Assembly (NCBI RefSeq): GCF_022965805.1 | Contig: NC_133115.1 | Location: 33,843,321 to 33,907,320, forward strand | Reading direction: 5' to 3' | Length of the DNA: 64,000 nucleotides | Origin: Primulina eburnea | Lineage: Eukaryota > Streptophyta > Magnoliopsida > Lamiales > Gesneriaceae | Program-made: the position numbers and the translations under genes | Shown here: positions 12,481 through 31,087 of the stretch, piece by piece | How the letters are laid out: each line of letters opens with the position of its first letter | Numbering within the stretch: the first letter of the stretch is position 1 | Notes under the pieces: generated by a model | The model's database searches: none | Seen by the model: the letters and a program-made list of their open reading frames with translations, nothing else | Told to the model about the DNA's origin: nothing

Positions 12481-14940
12481 CAGCATTCTCTTCCTTCAGA
12501 TTATTCTCAGCGCCCCTTATATTATCATGATTTCTCATTAGTCCCCCTGTACTACCGTGAATTCTTATTTTCCCCCTGATATTACCGTTTAATTGTCATT
12601 TTACCCTTTATCATCATGAATTCTTATTTTCTTCCCACTAGTAACAATGCAAATGCCAAATGTATCACAATTAATTAAGAATATCTAGAAATTTTCACCA
12701 TTACTCCTATTCTGAAAGTCTCATACTTTATATATTTTATATTAAATATAATCTTTAATTTTTTAAAAAATAAATTTCATTTATATAATTAATTTATTTT
12801 ATTTTCAAAGAATATCATGTCTGTCGTTTCACGCATACCATGCATTTTACTTCTCTTTTTTTCATTTGGATTTGATCATTATCCTACCATATTCATTCCT
12901 TTTGCCGTCTGTCTCTATATTCATAAAATGAATGTTATCTGAAAAACAATATTTGATCTTTAGACCGATGAAATGGTGTTGTCTCACCTTGCATTGCATC
13001 CCTTTGAATTCTTTTGGTGGTTTAAGTTAATTATTTCCATTTGAAGTTATTTTTTATCAGATGAATCTCCTACATCATGTTCGACATAAAATTTAACAGT
13101 TTTTTTGGCTGAGAGGACCTTTATCTAAAGGTAGTGATCCTCCACATGTTGTGGATCATGTTGCAGTGATTTTGCAACCATGCCAATTTTGTTCAGTTCG
13201 ACTAATTTGTAAGTGGGATGACCAAATATTACAGTATATTCACTTTTTGGCTGCACTTGTTTTGAATTGAACGGAACAAAGTAACTCGCCCTAAAGCAAA
13301 TAATATAGTCCTAGTATGAATAATCTAAAGTTAAACTGTGATTTTTCGGATCAAATATTTATTCACACATCATTTCTCAGTGGATAAAAATCCACACATT
13401 ATTGTTGTTTTACGGTTTGATATATGGGATATGTAAAACAATAAATGCGCTTCTTCACAGACAAAAGATATAAAATCTGCTATGGGTGCAGCCAATAGAT
13501 CGGAAGCGCAGTGGCACGATTTTGCGACATAGTGAAGAACGAAAACAGAGGGCATAGCATGTACAAAATTGGTGTTGATTAATTCACCATTTGATGAATT
13601 TGTACTACAACAATGTTGTGGAGCACAAGTGGGAATGGAGTTCATACATGTTCAAGAAACTTATTCAGAGCGTATGAATCCAGTTTTGGTGCTTCGTCTG
13701 CCCCAACCTTTGGTGTTTCATCTGCCATCTTTATGGCAATTTTTGGTCTTTCGCATGGCTGGTATTGACATGTATAAATAAGGGATGTGCCAAGCCTAGA
13801 AGACACGCCGAAATCCACTTTCTCCTACATCTTTGCATTATGCTGCTTCCTGCACCTCTGCTTCTACTTCGTCCGCTGATAAAGTTCAGGTCCTATTCTG
13901 TTCGCTAGCGTTGTGATTTATGCGACACCACTGCTGGTCTGCCCGTTGTATCCTGAGAAAAAGACGTCCGCTGGAACCTCGAAGCACATACCGAGGGGGG
14001 CGAATCTGTTTTAAGGAAACAATTTACGCTACATGCCTCGGTTTGGTTTTGCTTTCCTTTGTACGTGTAAACAACACACTTGTTTCGGTTGCTGCTTTAT
14101 CTTTACGAATTCATTTCTACGCACTCTTATTAGAATTTTTTTTTTGTAACAAAAACAGAATTAAAAAAAAAAAAGATGACATGATTATATGGTATATTCC
14201 TAATGTGGAGTTCCAAATTTCCTCCAGAAAAAGGCACACAAATGGCCTACCCTCGTCTCGATAATTTATTTTAAGGTGGGTTAGGATCAATTGATTTGTA
14301 TTTGATGTATGAACTTGAGATGACTTTGATAGAGGAAGATTAACACAACGACTGAGACAAAAGCTTAATATAATGGTGTCCAGTCCACAATTTTTGATTG
14401 ACAAACAAAGAAGGATATGGAATTGTCTCAACATTATCCGAATGGCGTTTCTCCCAAATAGACAAATGTCATCTGTGGACCATGGAGACAAACGTACTGG
14501 CAAATGGAGGAATTGGCCCCTACCCAAGTATTACTTGTCACAACTATATTTACTTGTAAAATATTTCATTTCTTGAATAGATTATGTCCTTTTTCACAAC
14601 CAACCTATAAACACCACTCAAATATTCTTCTTGGTGCTAATGCACCAACCTTTTGTGTGGTTTGTAATTGAAAGTCACTCAGACACAACAAATTTCTTTG
14701 TTTTAGCTTTGATTATGAACAAGGTTATCTAACAGAGACAAATCAACTTATCAAATCACAATCTTTCTTCTAAAATTCAAGTTTCTAAAAATGAATCTTG
14801 AGTACAACAGAATCCACCAAAAAAATCTCACTGTTTCAGTTTAAAGAAATTCAGTCAATTTGTTGTTAATTTGACTAGGCTCTGTCAAATAACATGCATC
14901 ACTGAAACTCAGAAAGTGCAATAATTTGGAACGGAACTTT
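12481..14940. other. Intergenic DNA, possible retroelement debris
   Basis: No convincing gene. At 13770-13777 TATAAATA precedes a GC-richer 350-bp stretch (13780-14130), a pattern seen in copia LTRs, but I could not find TG...CA ends or a target duplication. Short open frames here (for example 13920-14264) match no family. Confidence 0.3.
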
Positions 14941-14944
14941 CCAT

Positions 14945-15050
14945 TTCTTTTATAAATAGACACTGTCCAAACTGAATAAACCCCAATCTAGACAACATTT
15001 GATCACCTAACTTGATACAACTCAGAATCATCACACAGTCAATAGCTCCA
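14945..15050 (+). promoter_or_regulatory. TATA box and 5' leader of the dioxygenase gene
   Basis: TTTATAAATAG at about 14949-14959 is a good plant TATA box. A start of transcription about 30 bp downstream would leave a leader of roughly 60-70 nt before the ATG at 15051, and a much shorter one before the in-frame ATG at 15012. This favours 15051. Confidence 0.6.
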
Positions 15051-17169
15051 ATGTCAGTTTCTGATATCAAAGTTGGCCATATTGATGACGTTCAAGAGTT
15101 GAGAAAGGCCAAAATTTCACATATTCCAGAAAGATTCATTAGGGATTTGACAGAAAGGCCAAATTCAGATAACGTGATTACCTCTACAAATAACAACATT
15201 CCTGTTGTCGATTTCTCAAAACTTTGCAAAGGAAATATAGATGAAATTTGCAGTGAGATTTTGAAGATCAAAATTTCTTGTGAGGAGTGGGGGTTTTTCC
15301 AGGTATTTGCCTCAAACACTTGAATATAATTCCTATAAAACCCACCAATACAGAATGGTTTTGTATTTATTTCTCTGGCTTGGTGCAACAGCATGGAATA
15401 TCATCTAATATTTGACCACCCTTTTTTTCATTTTCCTTGCAGGTGATAAACCATGAAATTAATTTAGATTTGCTGGAAAAAATCGAAAAAGTGGCAACGG
15501 AATTCTTCTTGATGCCATTAGAGGAGAAACAGAAGTATCCAATGATTCCAGGGACAGTTCAGGGATATGGCCAGGCTTTTGTTTTCTCAGAAAACCAGAA
15601 ACTAGATTGGTGCAACATGTTTGCTCTTGGGTTGGAGCCTCATTACCTAAGAAACCCAAAATTATGGCCGGCAAAGCCATCCAATTTCAGGTAAAAACCT
15701 GTCTATGTCCTTACACATAATATTGTTTCTCTGCATAGATCACTTTTTCAGTAAGTTCACGTCAATGTAACTGAAATTCAGGTGATGGGAGACCTTTTTT
15801 CATCATTCTGTTTCATCCCAAGACCTATACGAGTCAGCTTGTTATTGTTCAAAACTAACGCCTCAAGAATTTTACAGCGAAACTGTGGAGATATACTCCA
15901 GAGAAATAAGGAAACTGTGCAAGAATTTGCTCAAGTACATAGCTATTAGTCTTGGCTGCAAGGATGATATTTTCGAAGAGATGTTTGGTGTGGCTGTTCA
16001 AGCAATAAGGATGAACTATTATCCAGCATGCCCCAGACCAGACCTTGTTTTAGGTTTGAGCCCACATTCTGATGGAAGTGCACTGACAGTTTTACAGCAA
16101 GGAAAGGGCAACTCAGTTGGCCTTCAAATACTAAGAAACAATGCATGGATACCCGTTCAACCTATTCCAAACGCTCTGGTCATCAATATTGGTGATACCA
16201 TTGAGGTATGGCATCAAGCTTTTTACAGTTTCTTGTTGCTGCTTCCTAGTTCCTACCCTTCCTTTCACAAGTTTTGAGGCATATTAAGAACAAGTAGGAA
16301 CAGAATTCCCCATTAGTTTGTGGGATTTGACGGGATTGCTAAATACACGAGTACAATTTGCTTTTCTAGCAACTTGTATTAATCAGTGTCACAAAGTTGC
16401 AAATAATCTTGTTTGTAAGCTTCTAACCAGTGGGATGCGACATAATCATGTTAGAGCCAATCCTTGGATGCTATTCCTCTGCCAGGTGTTGTAGCAAAGC
16501 CAAGAATTCTTAATATTAGGAGAAGAAATTAAGTTGTCACCCTTTATTTTATATGAAGATCATCCTTGCTGGCCTTGGTCCCTCCGATGCCACTCCAAAA
16601 TGTGTACTAATGCTGGTGGTGCTGAATAGCGAATATGAATGACTAAACAACAATCGTCTGCTGGCGGCGGTAAGCATACAATCAAATATCGGCTAACAAA
16701 ATAAGTTTGAAAAGATTATAGAAGTTTATATCAGACCAAATAGTTCCTTTACTGATAATGTTAACCGGTTGCTATGGAAGGAAGCTATTGTACAATTGCT
16801 ATATCATTTAGATCCAAAGCATAATAGGCAGCCAGTCACCTACTAACACTAAAATTTATCCCATCCACCAGCAAATTTTATTCCTTATTTACGACATTCT
16901 GCAATCATATATACCAGGTTCTAACAAATGGGAGATACAAGAGTGTGGAACACAGAGCAGTGGCGCATAAAGAAAAAGACAGGCTCTCGATTGTCACATT
17001 CTACGCTCCTAGTTATGAACTAGAGGTTGGGCCACTTCGAGAACTCGTGGATGACAAAAATCCTTGCAAGTACAGAAGATACAACCATGGAGATTACAGC
17101 AAACATTATGTCACAAACAAGCTTCAGGGCAAGAAAGCACTGGAATTTGCTAAAATCAATTATGTCTGA
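15051..17169 (+). CDS. 2-oxoglutarate/Fe(II)-dependent dioxygenase, SRG1-like
   Basis: Soluble plant oxygenase of the DOXC class (relatives: SRG1, codeine O-demethylase, flavonol synthase-like enzymes) that oxidises a small metabolite using 2-oxoglutarate and O2. Four exons: 15051-15302, 15443-15690, 15878-16205, 16918-17169, all joined GT-AG in frame, giving 359 residues, the usual length. The DIOX_N domain shows IPVVDFSKL and CEEWGFFQVINHE. The catalytic domain carries the iron triad H230-x-D232 (PHSDGSALTVLQQ) and H288 (VEHRAV). The 2-oxoglutarate-binding pair is R298-x-S300 (RLSIVTFYAP). No key residue is missing, so it should be active. The substrate cannot be told from sequence. An in-frame upstream ATG at 15012 exists, but family alignment and the TATA position favour 15051 (MSVSDIKVGH). 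AATAAAATAAAA near 17179 may serve as polyadenylation signal. Confidence 0.93.
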
Positions 17170-17324
17170 ACATCAGAATAAAATAAAATGAACTGGGACA
17201 TGCTTATGTAAATATATTCTGTCAACTTTAGTTCAAGGGTTTTTTTTAAAAAATAAATATTATAAATTTAAAAAAATTATCAATCTATCAATATGAGGAA
17301 AATTACTAGAATAAATTTATATTA

Positions 17325-17520
17325 TTGTAGGACGGATTGACCCGTCCTACAAAAAATCTACTCAAATAAATATATTATCCGAGCAGATCGACACAAATAA
17401 TGTAAGTCTCCTCAATTTGAAATCCGAGGAATGATTCCTCAGATTTTCATTTCTTGGATTTTATGAAATCTGAGGATTGATTCCTCGATTATCATAGTAA
17501 TGTAAGTCCCCTTCAATTTG
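17325..17520. repeat. Hairpins and short direct repeats between the dioxygenase gene and the copia element
   Basis: A perfect 11-bp stem, TTGTAGGACGG (17325-17335) with CCGTCCTACAA (17342-17352), is followed by palindromic GAGGAATGATTCCTC and related copies. The near-identical strings AATGTAAGTC(T/C)CC...TCAATTTG occur at about 17399 and 17500. This may be a decayed MITE or the scar at the broken 5' side of the retroelement. Confidence 0.5.
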
Positions 17521-17531
17521 TTGTAGATTGG

Positions 17532-17825
17532 TCAACTTTCGGAATTAAGGATCCAAGATAAAACCATGTTGTTGCACCTTTTCCGTGGGAGAAAATTTTC
17601 AGTACTTGATATTGGTTTCTTGACGGTTCCATCAATGAAACCCGTTTTGTTTTTGGCGCTAAGAGCTATGCTCATCGAACGACTCCAAGTACCGTAATTG
17701 TCACCATTCAAAAGTTTGTTGACCAAAATAATTCCCGGATGATCCGAGTGGAGAAGAAGAAAAGGGTCGGATGTGTCGACGACGACGCTTCCTCCAACTT
17801 TGTTTGAAGAAGTTGAATCTGTCAT
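17532..17825 (-). pseudogene. Copia gag N-terminal fragment, inverted relative to pol
   Basis: Reading on the minus strand from 17825, the product has the copia gag pattern: a low-complexity start, PFLLLHSDHPG, then LLNGDNYGTWSRSM and TGFIDGTVKKP, the hallmark of plant copia gag N-termini. It ends after about 97 codons, before the rest of gag. It lies head-to-head with the pol frame, 40 bp away, so the 5' part of the element was flipped or came from a second copy. Confidence 0.85.
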
Positions 17826-17865
17826 ATTGGCCTAATATATTAGAAAATGATAATCCCAAAAGCGT

Positions 17866-20800
17866 ATGGCTCTCTTGAACAATGGTGACACTCTGCCGAA
17901 TGCACATGTTACAGGTCTGATCACTCTTTTTTGCTCTTCATGTCATATTGATTCTGAAACTCCCAAGAGATGGATAATTGATAGTGGTGCCACTGACCAT
18001 ATGGCTTCATCATTTAAATTATTACAAGACACAAAAATTTCCCCTCACACATCTGTTGGACTACCCAATGGAAATAAAGCACAAATTTCCTCAATCGGAT
18101 CTGCTAAAATTAGTCCCAATCTTATCATCGAAGATGTCTTGTGTGTGCCATCCTTTTGTGTCAATTTATTATCTGTTAGTAAGATGACAAAATCCTTAAA
18201 CTGTTCTATCACATTTTTTCCTGAATTTTGTCATTTACAGGACTTGTCAACGAGGAAGACGATTGGTTTGGGGAAGCAACATAATGGCCTTTATTACATA
18301 ACTTCAGCACCACCAAAAACATCAATTCCTGAAGTCAATAATGCATCTTCAAAATATGATCTTTGGCATAAACGCCTCGGTCACCCATCCATGCAACCTA
18401 TGAAGCACCTTACTCAATCGATTGGTGAACTTTCTACTCATTCAAATAAAGTTTGTGATATTTGCCCTTTAGCCAAGCAAACCAGACTACCTTTTGGCAT
18501 AAGTTCTATATCCACTAGTGAACCTTTTGAATTAATACATTGTGATATTTGGGGAGCTTTCCGTGTTATGTCCTATTCGGGTGCTTATTATTTTTTAACT
18601 ACTGTGGATGATTTTTCTAGATATACTTGGATATTTCTTATGTGTCATAAATATGAAACTCAACCTATACTAAAATCCTTCTTTGCCTTTGTTGAAACCC
18701 AGTTTAATAGGAAAGTTAAAAGATTCAGAGTAGACAGAGGCAGTGAGTTTTACTCTATGCGAAATTTCTTTGATGATCATGGAATAATGTATGAAACTAC
18801 TGTTAGTTCCACACCCCAACAAAATGGTGTTGTTGAACGAAAACATCGTCATATCTTGAGCGTAGCTAGAGCATTAAGATTCCAATCCCATTTACCATTG
18901 ACCTTTTGGGGAGAAAGTGTGCTTACTTCAGTTTATCTAATAAATCGCATACCCACACCTTTACTTTTGAAGAGAACACCATTCGAAGTTCTTCACAAAA
19001 AGCCACCCACATATAATCATATACGAGTGTTTGGGTGTTTATGTTTTGCTACCAATGTCAAGCCAAATCATAAATTTGATCAGCGAGCTCGAAAATGTAT
19101 TTTTGTTGGATATCCTATTGGCCAAAAGGCTTATAAAGTTTATGACATAGAGGCTAAGAATATTTTTTTGAGCCGAGATGTTATTTTTCATGAGCATGTA
19201 TTCCCTTTTGGTTCCATGCAAGAAAGCAATGAAAATAACCATTTGGTTCTACCTTTAGCCATACATAAACATGTTGTTCCATCTGAAATTCAAATGTCTC
19301 ATAATCATCTAGAAAATATAAATAGTGACCTTAATGTTCATGAAAAACCCACACAAAACATGTCACCTCCTATATCTGAATCAAATGAACTTGCATTACG
19401 AAAATCAGAACGTATTCGCCAACCATCGACTTGGTTGCGTGATTTTCATTGCTCCCAAACCAAGTTGATTTCCCCGAGCTCATCGTCATCTTCAACGGCG
19501 AACTCAGGTAAGGGTACTCGTTATCCTTTAGCAAATTTTATCTATTACAAAAACTTGTCATTTTCTCATCGCGCCTTTCTTGCCAATATCTCTAGTCTTG
19601 TTGAGCCTAACACATTTTCCCAGGCTGAGAAAGATCCTAAGTGGCGAGAGGCCATGAAATTGGAACTTCAGGCATTAGAAGAAAATGGGACATGGACCCT
19701 TACTTCTTTACCTAAAAATAAAAAACCAATTGGTTGCAGGTGGGTGTATAAAATTAAGTATAAATCAGATGGATCTGTTGAGCGTTACAAGGCGAGACTC
19801 GTCGCTAAAGGTTATAATCAAGTCGAAGGGTTAGATTACAATGAAACATTTGCACCGGTTGCCAAGCTTGTTACAGTCCGTTGCCTTCTTGCCATTGCCG
19901 CAGCTCGTGATTGGTCCCTTCATCAACTTGATGTTCAAAATGCTTTCCTCCATGGAGACTTGGATGAGGAAGTTTACATGCTTCCGCCACCTGGTTATAG
20001 TCGACAGGGGGAGAACATCGTTTGTCAACTAAACAAGTCGCTCTACGGATTAAAACAAGCTTCTCGAAATTGGTATTCTAAATTTTCTATGGCTATTCAA
20101 AGGGCTGGATATAAGCAGTCTATGGCAGATTATTCACTTTTCACAAGAGCATGTGGCAATCATTCACGGCGGTATTAATTTACGTCGATGACATGATAAT
20201 TACGGGAAATGATCCCAATGCCATAAGGAATCTCAAAAATTTTCTCCATGAGCAATTTCGGATAAAAGATCTAGGGAAATTAAAATATTTTTTGGGAATA
20301 GAAGTGGCAAGATCGAAACAAGGAATTTACATTTCCCAACGAAAATATACGTTGGATCTACTTGATGAGACGGGTCTCCTTGGAGCTGCACCAATCACTT
20401 TTCCCATGGAACAAAACATAAAACTCACACCTACAGATGGTGAAAGCCTTAAAGATCCTTCATTTTATAGAAGACTTGTTGGAAAACTCATTTACCTTAC
20501 AATTACCCGTCCAGATATCACTTATTCCGTACATCTTCTTAGTCAATTTATGCATCACCCTCGCAAACCACATCTTGATGCAGTCATTCGAGTTCTGCGT
20601 TATTTAAAGGGGACACCTGGACAAGGTATTTTTCTTTCAAGCAAAAATACTCTTAATTTGATTGGTTATTGTGATGCAGATTGGGGAGGTTGTCCTATGA
20701 CAAGAAGATCAGTGTCTGGATATTGTATTTTTCTTGATTCCACTCTTATTTCTTGGAAAACAAAGAAACAACCAACTGTCTCTCGTTCCTCGGCAGAGGC

Positions 20801-21137
20801 AGAGTATAGAGCAATGGCAGCAATTACATGTGAGCTGACTTGGTTGAGATACCTTTTGCAAGATTTACAAGTCAATAATTTGGGCCCTGCCATATTGCAC
20901 TGTGATAATAAAGCAGCACTACATATTGCAGCGAATCCCGTCTTCCATGAACGAACAAAACACATTGAAATAGACTGTCATGTGGTGAGGGAAAGAATTC
21001 GGTTGGGACAAATTTCCACTACCTTTACACCATCACATGCTCAAATTGCCGACATATTTACTAAACCTCTTGGAAAATTGATTTTTCAATCTCACTTGCG
21101 CAAGTTGAGCATCTCAAATATCCATGCTCCAACTTGA
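17866..21137 (+). pseudogene. Copia pol: protease, integrase, reverse transcriptase, RNase H (one frameshift)
   Basis: An open frame of 770 codons (17866-20178) continues in another frame as 328 codons (20151-21137). Landmarks in order: protease DSGATDH; gag-pre-integrase HKRLGHP...CDICPLAKQ; integrase with HCDIWG, FRVDRGSEF and QQNGVVERKH (D,D,E all present); RT with GCRWVYKIK, KARLVAKGYNQ, DVQNAFLHGDL and, after the frame break, YVDDMIITGND; RNase H with CDADWGG, SSAEAEYRAMA and HCDNKAA. The break at about 20158-20161 looks like loss of a single base in the codons just before the YVDD block. Apart from that the enzyme motifs are well kept, suggesting fairly recent insertion. Confidence 0.93.
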
Positions 21138-21144
21138 GGGGGAG

Positions 21145-21401
21145 TGTTAAAATATACTGTGTTAATTTGGGCAAATATTACCTATCCATTTTCGTGTATT
21201 TTTCCTTACTTTGATTAGCATGTGATTGGTCATCCTTTCCTTTATTCTTTCTGTACCGTTAGAGTCATAATTGTCAAATTTGTATTTTCCATTTTTTTTT
21301 CTTTCATAGCATTTTTTTATATATGGATGTAAGAGCTCTTACGTAGATGATGAGATGTATGAAAACATTCTTCCAGAATTTGTTGGTCTCCTTATTTTAC
21401 A
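21145..21401 (+). repeat. 3' LTR of the copia element
   Basis: It starts TGTTAAAATATACTG immediately after the polypurine tract and ends TTATTTTACA just before a TGGTATCAGAGC motif. It is 257 bp with TG...CA termini. No 5' partner LTR is present in the window. Confidence 0.8.
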
Positions 21402-21649
21402 TGGTATCAGAGCTCGGGTTCCACCGTTATGTGTTGGACTGCCTATAATTAGGCCACCCGTTCTGCCCATAATTGGGTCATTTGTAAACTCCACGCTCCA
21501 GATGTTCATTCCTGAGCGTGAGAGGGGTGTGTTAATTGTCTCACATTGGTTGGATAAATAACTTGGGAGTTGTATATATTGGCTTGGACAATCTTCCCCT
21601 CTTGAGCTAGCTTTTGGGGTTGAGTTAGGTCCAAGTCTCAATCTTAACA
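21402..21649 (+). mobile_element. TRIM-like sequence: primer-binding site, short internal region and 3' LTR
   Basis: TGGTATCAGAGC (21402-21413) is the primer-binding site complementary to initiator Met-tRNA used by copia and TRIM elements. A non-coding internal stretch with repeated CCCATAATTGGG-like strings follows, then a purine tract GAGAGGGGTG (21520-21529). A 120-bp LTR comes last (21530-21649, TGTTAATTG...TCTTAACA), containing CTTGAGCTAGCTTTTGGGGT, which I recognise from abundant dicot TRIM-type repeats. The TRIM's own 5' LTR is absent: its place is taken by the copia LTR. Confidence 0.75.
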
Positions 21650-23399
21650 GTAACATATTTCATTAGTTACATGACATTCTCAGGACTTGTGAATAGTGTG
21701 CTGTGAAATGCAAGTTTGTGATATAAAGTTTGATATGTAAATCAAAAGATGCTCCACAAGTTTGTGAATAACATCAAGATTTCAGTTATGGAAAGCAACA
21801 TATTTAGTCTAGGAGAATGAAAATGGAGAAAAAGTGCATCAGGTTGGTGGTAACCAACTTGCCTTTGATTTGATGATCCTAAGTTGGAATAGAGTGGGCC
21901 AGCAAGCCATCAAAGTCGCAATTTTTTTGTGCTTTTGTGAGACTATAATATAAATGCAATTTTAACTGAATTTCCCATCTTTCTTTACCCCAACTTGCAA
22001 AATTTTATTGCTGCTTTTGAAGTTTTCTGCAATAGAGACGAGTCTCAAACATTCTTTTGAGGGTGTGATTTCAAATACAATTCTTTGGCTTGTATCAACA
22101 ACCCACCCATATTTTAAACCTATCATTTTATTCTACAATTGCTCTTTTGCTCGTCATTGGAAGTGTATTTGTGATATAAATTAGAATAATATTTAATTTA
22201 TCGCATCCACAAAAATTATACCAAAACATATATTATTTCACAAAAACTCATGTTAAGAGTCTCGGTAATCAATTTTATGAAACAGATCTCAAATCGACCC
22301 AATTCATGAAATTTTTTTATTGTTTATTTTTTAAGAAGTTATCATCAAACTATAAGAGATACCCCAATTCCTTGGCTGGGAACCATTTTTGAGGAAAACA
22401 AAAGACAAGCGTGCTCAACATATATATTTTAAGGCAAATGTCTTTCCACGTCTTCCATTACCATTAGTCAAGGTGGGAAGTTCACTAAAAACCAACGACT
22501 TTTGGAATTATTTTCTACTCATTATTATTATTATTTTTGCTATATCATAAAATACTTTATGTAAGCATCTAATCGATATTACGAATTCCTGGGTAGGCAA
22601 GAGGGACCCAAAAAGAACTTGCAAACCTATTAAAGCTTTCATGATTATAAGAATTTTCAAAGAGTTGAACCCATCCAAAGGAAAAAAGGGAAAAAAAATT
22701 AAAATTACAAAAATCCTTTCCCTCGCACATGGCTGGTGAATGGAATACAATTTCTCTAGGTTACGACGTAATGGGACACAGCGGCAACGATAGATCGAGC
22801 ACATAGGGTTCTGCATAAAATGCTGTACAAGTGCATTCATTTCTCATTTTTTTCGGTTGCCACAATCTGAAAACGTAGATCTAATTTTATGTTACATTAG
22901 ACTAAAAGCTGAAAACTGCGCGATTAAGCATTCGAAAACAGATGTCACTGAATCATATAATACAGCACAAAACATCAACTGACGTGGTGACCGAAATAAA
23001 GGCGAGAGGAATGTAAAAAGTGGTGGAGACAGATTTTACTAAATCGCTATATTTAATGAAAAAAGCTAATGTATGACCGGGGAAAGTATTGAGATGGACA
23101 ACATACATGGAGGACCAAGCACGAAGAAAAGCAAGGAGCTGGATTTGTCTCACTGTTCAGAACAGTCAATAACACCTTCTCAATCCAGACCAATGTGTAG
23201 CGATGGCCCATGCCTGATTTACGTTATATTGTTCAAGATTTCTCATGCCTCCGAGTCTAACAAATCATCACAAAGTCACAAAAAACATCAGGCATGTTTT
23301 GCAAACTTTTTGCAGTTAGCGATTGAAAGGTGTCCTCATTCTGTTGAACTGTTCTGCAGCAGCAATAGATTTACAAATTTAATCACTAGCTTGATTGAA
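21650..23399. other. Intergenic DNA and CUL1 3' UTR
   Basis: AT-rich DNA without a convincing gene. Roughly the last 300-400 bp before 23399 should be the 3' UTR of minus-strand CUL1. Short plus-strand frames across 23073-23507 are shadows of the CUL1 end. Confidence 0.4.
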
Positions 23400-29803
<6,404 letters not shown>

Positions 29804-30783
29804 CTTCTATATCTGGCCAAGATCAACAACTTAATTCTGATTCCAAACCTGACATCATTTAAACAGTAAAACAGATCAATCTAAAACCAAAAATTATCAC
29901 GGAAACTCAATTTTTTTTATACAATTCAATACAATGAGCTCGATAGCATTTGCAAATATCTTCATCTTTATAATAAAGTTATCGGTAGCTTCAATAATAA
30001 CTATGATACTAGGTACCCTTGACATACTATCATTGAGAATAAAAAACAGGCAGCTGAAATAAGTCTTAGGTAGTACGAAGCAGACAAATGAAATAGGAAA
30101 ATCTACGTAAAATTACAAAGGATCGTAAATGACTTGTAATGCCACAGCAAAAAGACATAAATTATCAAACCTAGAAAACATTTATTTTTTAAGAGAACCA
30201 TCACTCGGAAATCTACACTAATTCCGATCACAATATGTGACAATGCTAAACAATCTTATAAATCAGCAAAAATCACAACAAAAAACACGAAAAAAAATAT
30301 TGGATTTCACCATTACATGAGTAAGGCACAATACGCTCAAACGTTTCCCACAATTTCTTTTCTTAAAGTCTTTCCTGCAGTCAAAACTCCCTATCAAAAT
30401 AAGTGACAAATTCATAAATAAAAACGATTGCAAGAGCATTTATTGCTATTAATTATCAATTATCAATTACAGGAGAACTGAATTTATACTGTGGCCAAGA
30501 ATTATCACCAAGACAACAGCAAACTCAAAATAAAAACACAGCAGGTAAAGAAACACCATCAAATATCCGACATACCTCCCCGCCCAATAATCATACCAGT
30601 AACAATTCGAAAAATAAAACCCTAACAAGGAGTATAATGGCAGCCAAACACGATCAATATTCATACTGATACCAGTAACACGAGACGATCGAACGAATCG
30701 CCAGCAGAATATACGAACACCAGCACACAATAGAAAAATGCCCAACACACATACATAGTTAATCTATACGCAGATAGAGAATA

Positions 30784-30862
30784 CCTGCGAGGAGAAAATC
30801 TAAGCGAGAGGCGAGTGAATCTCTCTCGTCTATGTTTTTTCCCGTCTATATTATATATACAA
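30784..30862 (-). promoter_or_regulatory. CUL1 core promoter and first non-coding exon
   Basis: On the minus strand TATATATAATATAG (about 30860-30847) is followed about 25-30 bp later by a leader with CGAGAGAGATTCACTCGCC. That leader ends at a donor (CGCAG|GTATTC) at 30784/30783. The matching acceptor is probably TTGGCCAG at about 29814, just before the ATG. This gives a 5' UTR intron of about 1 kb, common in plant housekeeping genes. Confidence 0.6.
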
Positions 30863-31087
30863 CATTCTAATATATTTCCCCAAACTTCTATAAGGGGGAC
30901 TGCGGTCGTCCCGGTTATCGCTATCTGACCCCTAAACTGTAACTGATGTTCATTTAAACCCTCATATAATAAAATCTATTGCGTGATCCCATTTCAATTA
31001 TGAGATGACACGATTATTAGGAGGTGTAATTTAAATTATGAAAAATTAATAAATATAAGAAGTTATGTAGTTAGTTATATGATATTG
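30863..31087. other. DNA upstream of CUL1
   Basis: Short promoter-proximal region between the CUL1 TATA box and a solo LTR. No distinct motif recognised. Confidence 0.3.

Larger units (their letters stand above)
17532..21401 (+). mobile_element. Degenerate, rearranged Ty1/copia retrotransposon
   Basis: Order seen: an inverted gag N-terminal fragment (17825-17532, minus), then protease, gag-pre-integrase, integrase, reverse transcriptase and RNase H on the plus strand (17866-21137), a polypurine tract GAGGGGGAG (21136-21144) and a 257-bp 3' LTR (21145-21401). The domain order PR-INT-RT-RH is diagnostic of copia. The 5' LTR, primer-binding site, central and C-terminal gag and the CCHC knuckle are missing. 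One frameshift lies in the RT. The element cannot move by itself. Confidence 0.92.

Noticed and set aside
13560..14150. Possible solo copia LTR with TATAAATA at 13770
   Set aside because: I could not find convincing TG...CA termini or a target duplication.
14117..14576. Frames on both strands of 67-136 codons
   Set aside because: No recognised motif, no splice context, and overlapping frames on opposite strands with no coding bias.
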